Source: Aldrovandia affinis (lineage: Eukaryota > Chordata > Actinopteri > Notacanthiformes > Halosauridae). From it: a DNA stretch of 64,000 nucleotides. Positions within the stretch are counted from its first letter, which is position 1, and each line of letters starts with the position of its first letter. Below are positions 60,801 to 64,000 of the stretch, one piece after another. Location: positions 1,411,500 through 1,475,499 of the forward strand of contig JAINUG010000070.1 of NCBI GenBank assembly GCA_029706075.1. The letters are read 5' to 3'. The notes beneath the pieces were generated by a model. It ran no database searches and had not been told where the DNA came from. It saw nothing but the letters and a program-made list of their open reading frames with translations. The translations under genes and the position numbers were made by a program.

Positions 60801-63800
60801 CCCCGTCATGGCCAGCTTTAAGCTATGCCTCCGTTACAGGTTTCAGTAACACTTGGATTCAATCAACACTTTATTCTTAGCTTTGATGCAAGTGCTTTTC
60901 TTTGTTTTTTTTCTGGTGAGTTCATTTTTGTGATTTTTCTAGTGTTTTTTATACATTTTATTTAAAAAAAAGGATTCACAAATCTGTTTAAATAATTCAA
61001 ATACTACATAAAGTGCAGAATTTTTTCAACCAACTTTTTTTAACTTTCACTTGTGATGGGGCTGGAGGAAGAAGTCCAAGACCAAGTGATGTTCTTTACT
61101 CTTTACTGGCTCCCCTCAAAGTAATGACAATACCTTATTTTACCAAAAGTACAGCAGAGCAGTCATGCCCCTTATCTAATTTTTACATTTACATTTTAGG
61201 CATTTAGCAGACGCTCTTATCCAGAGTGACTTACAAGATGTGCATAAATACATGGTAGGAACAATCATAGTTCGCGCAAGAGATCATGTGATGAAAGCAT
61301 AAATAAAGCAAGGTTTATCAGCCATTATTATTGCAAAGCTGTAACATACGCAACACAAACACCCCTTTACTCTAACACTTATTCAAAGCATAAGTATAAC
61401 TGAATGAAATGTCCTTTTTTTGTCCTTGGTGACAAGTACAAGTACAAAGTACAGTGCAAACGCTGTCACAATGTTGTGAATAATGTTCTGGCCTCCAATT
61501 TCAAGCTGAACAAGGCTTTTCAGAGCTCTCGGCCTCTCACAGTTGCTGGAAGCTCTGTGTTCTTCCACAGACAAACCATTGTGGTCTATGTCACACTTCT
61601 CAATGGCTGGGGTCTAATATTACATTTTCTCAGACTATTAATTTCACTGCTCTTTCTAAAATCTTACCTGCATAACACTACGCTACACTTACAGAGTGTC
61701 AACACTCACAGTAAAAAATGTTACGATGACAGTTAAGAACATTCTTATTTTGCAGAAATAGTATTTGGAGTTTGGGTAATCGGATGTGACCCCCATGTGA
61801 ATCTGTAAAGGGAATCAGGCCTTTGGTCAGGCTCCAGACTGGAACGCATCCGTATACCAATATAGGACAAACCCAGTGACATGTTGCTTAACGGCTAAGT
61901 CGGCTAACTTGGCTCTCGTCTTCTACAAAATGGACTCTAATAATCCTTGAAAGTAACTGCTACAATCTAGATGTGCTGAATGGGCTGTTCTCCTCATTGT
62001 GTATTCTTATGTTCTTAATCTAACTATTTGGTAAGGGCCATGGGTAATTAAATTTACATTTTGGCATTTTGCATTTACATTTGGCATTTAGGAGATGCTC
62101 TTATCCAGAGCAACTTGCATTAAAACATGGTAAGATCAATATAGACAATATAATACAGTAATAGACATAATTGTTGGTAGCTGCATACCATACCATAAAC
62201 ATTGATTAAACATGAAGATAATGGTGATGACAATTAGTAAAAATGTACTTTTTTTGGGGGGTGGGGGTTGTACACTATGTGAAGAACAGTTTGGACTAGA
62301 ATATTTTGATTTGTTGATTGACTACTGTTTGAAAGGAGGACTAATCAATAATGTCTATTTTTAAATATAATAAATACAATATTTTAATATCTATTTAGCT
62401 ATCTGCCTATCTATCTATATATCTATCTATCTACCTGTCTACCTACCTGCCTATCTATTTATCTATGCATACTGATCCAGGATGCCATTCACAGCTTACT
62501 TTTCTTCTGTATAATGCATTCCCCCAGTGGGATATTTGCTGCAGCAATGCAGGGTAGGCCCCATGGCTCTTACTCACACCCCACAGTGGGACCTCTACTC
62601 TACTCTATTAGCTACACCTGAACATATTCCCATTTCAACTGAAGGAGGAGATGATTAGTGAGGGATAATGTGCAGCGGGCAAGTCGGTTGATGAAAATAA
62701 CAGTAAGGCAGGGTGATGCATCTTATCAGTGCCGTTATTTTCAACAACCGACTTGTCCGCAGTACGTTATCTCACTTATACCATGGCTACATGCCAAAAG
62801 AATTAGTACAAAATTGGTAAATTATGTTAGAAATACATTTATTCACAACATTACACAACATTTCACGAGGTATGTCCAAGATGTTGCTCACTGCGAACCG
62901 GACAACTGCCATTGAATTAAGTGTATTTTCATTGTCGGGAGCCTAATGTTAAGTTCAGTGGTGGGCCCAGATAACACACAATACAAAAACATGATGGAAC
63001 CCCCTGTGAAACCCCTTTGATCAATCAGAATTGAGTAGTTAACCAAGCCATGGTATAAATGGATATAATCTCTTGCTGAGCACGCAAAGGGCATGTGTTG
63101 TTTGGGAATACTTATTTAAAAGAAAATTCTTCCTGGTGCAAAAACAGTTCGGAAGTAGAAGTGGAAAAGGGTGATGTGTGTGCATCTGCTTTTCCCACAG
63201 ATAGATCAGTGGTCACTTAACTATGACTGACAAATAGAGGCTTTACATGTGTTCCCATCCATAAACATCAGTAGCGAACCTTACAACCTTTTACTGGGTA
63301 CCTGTAATTACAGTTGGAAACTCATTTCAAAAGCCTGTGAGAATCTGATGATGAATGCTTGAAAGCCCCAAACACACACCAAGACAATGAGCCTTACAAA
63401 GCGTCCAATCACTCACTCTCCTTGATTTAAAAAAATTATTCAAACAAAAGTACAGACATCATTTGACAACATCTTCCCCAAACTTTAAGGAGTGTTCACT
63501 AAGCACATATGTAACTGTGGAGTTAGTCAGCCCACCACATGATCTGTGGGTACCCAGTCTGTTTAGATTCACAGTTTCTCTACAACACACTTTCAAAGGA
63601 ACAAATGGTATATGAGGAACATGGAGTGTTGCATTACTAATCCCCCCCCACCCTCAGATGTCTTTGAAAACACCCAGTTGGCCTTCCTGCTTTGCGAGAT
63701 GCCAAGCTAGGACACAACTCAGACACAAAACAGCAGCAGGGTAGGGCATGAGATTGGCAGGTTACCTGGCTGGTGAAAACTTGGAGAGAGGTCCCTGGCC

Positions 63801-63884
63801 ACTGCCCTGGCGACGTCGGAGTCCTGGGAGGCGGCTTTCGACGCCTGGTCAGCAGCATCTCCCTTGGCCCTTGCGTGTGCGGTT
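51824..63884 (-). CDS. JPH1: junctophilin-1, 3' part only (last three coding exons)
   Basis: Junctophilins bridge plasma membrane/T-tubule and sarcoplasmic reticulum. Minus-strand exons: 63766-63884 (RTAHARAKGDAADQASKAAS then DVARAVARDLSPSFHQPG), 54432-55090 and 51824-51904. Phases agree across both junctions (CCA G|GA CCA, then TCT|GGT). The first exon seen is part of the long helical domain. The 659-nt exon starts PDYIKQRFSDP, has KEKSPSGSPHFYRKG and a Pro/Ser/Thr-rich divergent region, and GNGQLHMQYHSYLVMAD as in human JPH1. The last exon encodes only the C-terminal ER-membrane anchor, GPNSILVALVMLLNIGLAII then FVHFLT, stop TGA. About 286 residues are visible. The MORN repeats and start codon lie beyond the right edge. 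It is convergent with LY96, as in human. The divergent domain differs greatly from mammals in sequence. Confidence 0.95.
51961..52205 (-). repeat. SINE with family A body and a different tRNA-like head
   Basis: The minus strand reads CCCCGAGTGGCGCAATTGTTCTAAGTGC (A-box-like GAGTGGCGCAATTG), CTACTCAAACCC (B-box-like), then the shared body GGCTCTGGCCGGGAGTC and GGGGGCGGCAATTGGCTGCC and later CCATCTCGGAGGAGG. The head is unlike those at 3297 and 18811. It lies in the last intron of JPH1. Confidence 0.75.
52700..53035 (-). repeat. SINE with family A body and a third tRNA-like head
   Basis: The minus strand reads GGATAGTTAGTGGTCTAACGC (A box TAGTGGTCTAACG), GACACGGTTCGAAACCCGTC (B box), then the related body CTGGCCCTGGCCGTTAGCCC, GGGGTGGCATTTGGCTGTCC and GCCCCAGGGAGAGGGCGGAG, and an end containing CCAAATTGGGAGAAAA. 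Located in the last intron of JPH1. The frames it produces are artefacts. Confidence 0.75.
53048..53165 (-). repeat. 3' fragment of a family A-type SINE
   Basis: The minus strand carries GTACAATTGGCCACCAAATT followed by GGGAGAAAAAGG and an A-rich end, matching the 3' terminus of the copies at 3297 and 12185. It lies directly upstream of the 52700 copy. Confidence 0.55.
53274..53430 (+). pseudogene. THAP-domain remnant
   Basis: The frame from ATG 53274 reads MPYASVVYGCSNQSN, a stop codon (53319-53321), then ERNIRFYLVPKVILHKGEKF and KENAKQTAGDMAGKPAP. This resembles the zinc-binding THAP module common in fish (MPxxCAAYGCSNxSN ... LPKVxxHQGEK ... LWLA). The first zinc Cys position is Ser, an in-frame stop follows, and the end of the module is missing, so it is dead. 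THAP modules occur in host genes and in P-element-type transposases; a transposon origin is more likely inside this JPH1 intron. Confidence 0.55.
54385..54412. repeat. (AAT)n microsatellite
   Basis: Nine AAT/ATA triplets about 20 bp downstream of the donor site of the large JPH1 exon. Confidence 0.85.
55091..57600. other. JPH1 intron, left part, no gene seen
   Basis: First 2.5 kb of the 8.7-kb intron between JPH1 exons at 55090 and 63766. No named repeat family, RNA gene or protein motif recognised. An AG-rich run lies at 56982-57000. Confidence 0.35.
57601..58062. other. JPH1 intron segment, possible unclassified repeat
   Basis: GGACCTTTTCAGAGGGTGTA, AACAATATGTTTATTAAACAG and runs of CAAAAACCACAAAA resemble an LTR- or satellite-like composition. 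No boundary or target duplication can be shown. A 122-residue frame (57771-58139) lacks recognisable features. Confidence 0.25.
58063..59170. mobile_element. possible hAT-type insertion, boundaries uncertain
   Basis: CAGGGGTGGGCAATCTTACC at 58063 is a typical left end of hAT elements. Near 59105-59165, CACCGTGGTATACCGTCAAATCGGTATACC followed by ACATCCCTAG resembles a right end of another hAT family. The two ends do not form a good inverted pair, so this may be two partial elements. CTAG/AACGTTAGC words cluster at 58390-58510. Confidence 0.35.
59163..59215 (-). repeat. tRNA-like SINE head fragment
   Basis: The minus strand reads GGCGGTGTAGTATAACGGTTAGGGAACTGGGCTTATAACT, the first half of a tRNA-derived SINE (A box TAGTATAACGG). 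It is cut off where the hAT-like end begins. The B box is missing. Confidence 0.55.
59216..61185. other. JPH1 intron, no gene seen
   Basis: AT-rich intronic DNA. A short C-rich patch on the plus strand at 60750-60785 gives chance frames. Nothing else recognised. Confidence 0.35.
61188..61250 (-). repeat. L2-type 3' tail
   Basis: TTTACATTTACATTTTAGGC then ATTTAGCAGACGCTCTTATC and CAGAGTGACTTACAAG is the complement of the GTAAGTCGCTCTGGATAAGAGCGTCTGCTAAATG tail with a TAAATG(TAAATG) end. No LINE body is attached. Confidence 0.75.
61975..62020 (-). repeat. end fragment of the GGCCCAT-type dispersed repeat
   Basis: GCTGAATGGGCTGTTCTCCT, then CATTGTGTATTCTTATGTTCTTA, the complement of the 5' parts of the 38730 and 40465 copies. 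Confidence 0.5.
62048..62125 (-). repeat. L2-type 3' tail
   Basis: TTTACATTTTGGCATTTTGC, ATTTACATTTGGCATTTAGG, AGATGCTCTTATCCAGAGCAACTTGC: same tail as at 61188, with the terminal short repeat duplicated. Confidence 0.75.
62393..62467. repeat. (CTAT)n microsatellite
   Basis: Imperfect CTAT/CTAC/CTGC tetranucleotides over about 75 bp in the JPH1 intron. Confidence 0.85.
62470..63765. other. JPH1 intron, right part, no gene seen
   Basis: Includes an inverted short match GGGATAATGTGCAGCGGGCAAGTCGGTTG (near 62660) with CAACCGACTTGTCCGCAGTACG (near 62745), which could form an imperfect hairpin of about 20 bp across an 80-bp loop. Nothing else recognised before the exon at 63766. Confidence 0.35.
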
Positions 63885-64000
63885 CTAGACAAAACGGAAC
63901 CACAGCACATTAGTTTGCGGGGGCAGGGGGGGACACATTTTATGCCGGATACTTCCTGTCACTAGTGCAAATGTTACTACAGTGCTCTCTCTTTCTTCTA
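63885..64000 (-). other. JPH1: intron upstream of the first visible JPH1 exon
   Basis: The minus-strand acceptor TTTTGTCTAG precedes the exon at 63884. The donor exon lies beyond the window. A short G-run is present at 63918-63930. Confidence 0.6.

Overview
This is a vertebrate, almost certainly teleost-fish, chromosome window. Coding exons are short and separated by introns with GT-AG borders. About a third of the DNA is recognisable dispersed repeat: Tc1/mariner elements, tRNA-derived SINEs, L2-type LINE ends and hAT-like miniature elements. Microsatellites are frequent. Several repeats (tRNA-headed SINEs and TAAATGTAAATG-type LINE tails) resemble those described from early-branching teleosts such as eels. 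That species hint is inference only.

Five protein-coding genes can be reconstructed by joining exons: UBE2W (minus, 1992-14098, complete, 151 aa), ELOC/elongin C (minus, 15933-18634, complete, 112 aa), TMEM70 (plus, 21834-23632, complete, 261 aa), LY96/MD-2 (plus, 30022-32395, complete, 154 aa) and JPH1/junctophilin-1 (minus, 51824-63884, 3' exons only, continuing past the right edge). To my knowledge this is the order and orientation of human 8q21.11 (UBE2W-ELOC-TMEM70-LY96-JPH1), so the window is a deeply conserved synteny block. The genes do not form one pathway. UBE2W and ELOC are ubiquitin-system proteins, TMEM70 is a mitochondrial ATP-synthase assembly factor, LY96 is the lipid-binding TLR4 co-receptor and JPH1 tethers junctional membranes in muscle.

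Layout. 1-1991 is probable UBE2W 3'UTR and flank. 1992-14098 is UBE2W, with introns carrying SINEs and a Tc1 remnant. 14099-15932 is a short spacer. 15933-21244 is ELOC, with a decayed Tc1 element in intron 3 and a SINE and an hAT-like element upstream of the coding start. 21245-21833 is a probable shared ELOC/TMEM70 promoter. TMEM70 follows, then a SINE-like block, a near-complete Tc1 element (24483-26021), unannotated AT-rich DNA and a striking ~2.15 kb minisatellite (27625-29775) that ends about 250 bp before the LY96 start codon. 32400-48650 is a gene-free convergent intergenic region containing LINE fragments, GT-rich and G-rich simple sequence, a long-TIR Tc1 element and a nested transposon cluster. 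48650-51823 is a probable JPH1 3'UTR. The rest is JPH1 exons 5, 4 and 3 (numbering by comparison with the human gene) separated by repeat-bearing introns, one of which holds a THAP-domain remnant.

The most noteworthy observations are: an intact LY96/MD-2 gene in a fish; the minisatellite built from a self-complementary TTTTAAAA core with three linkers obeying a strict order rule and leaving a ~670-codon stop-free frame without ATG; a SINE family in which one body is joined to different tRNA-like heads; and the nested transposons at 43742-47215.
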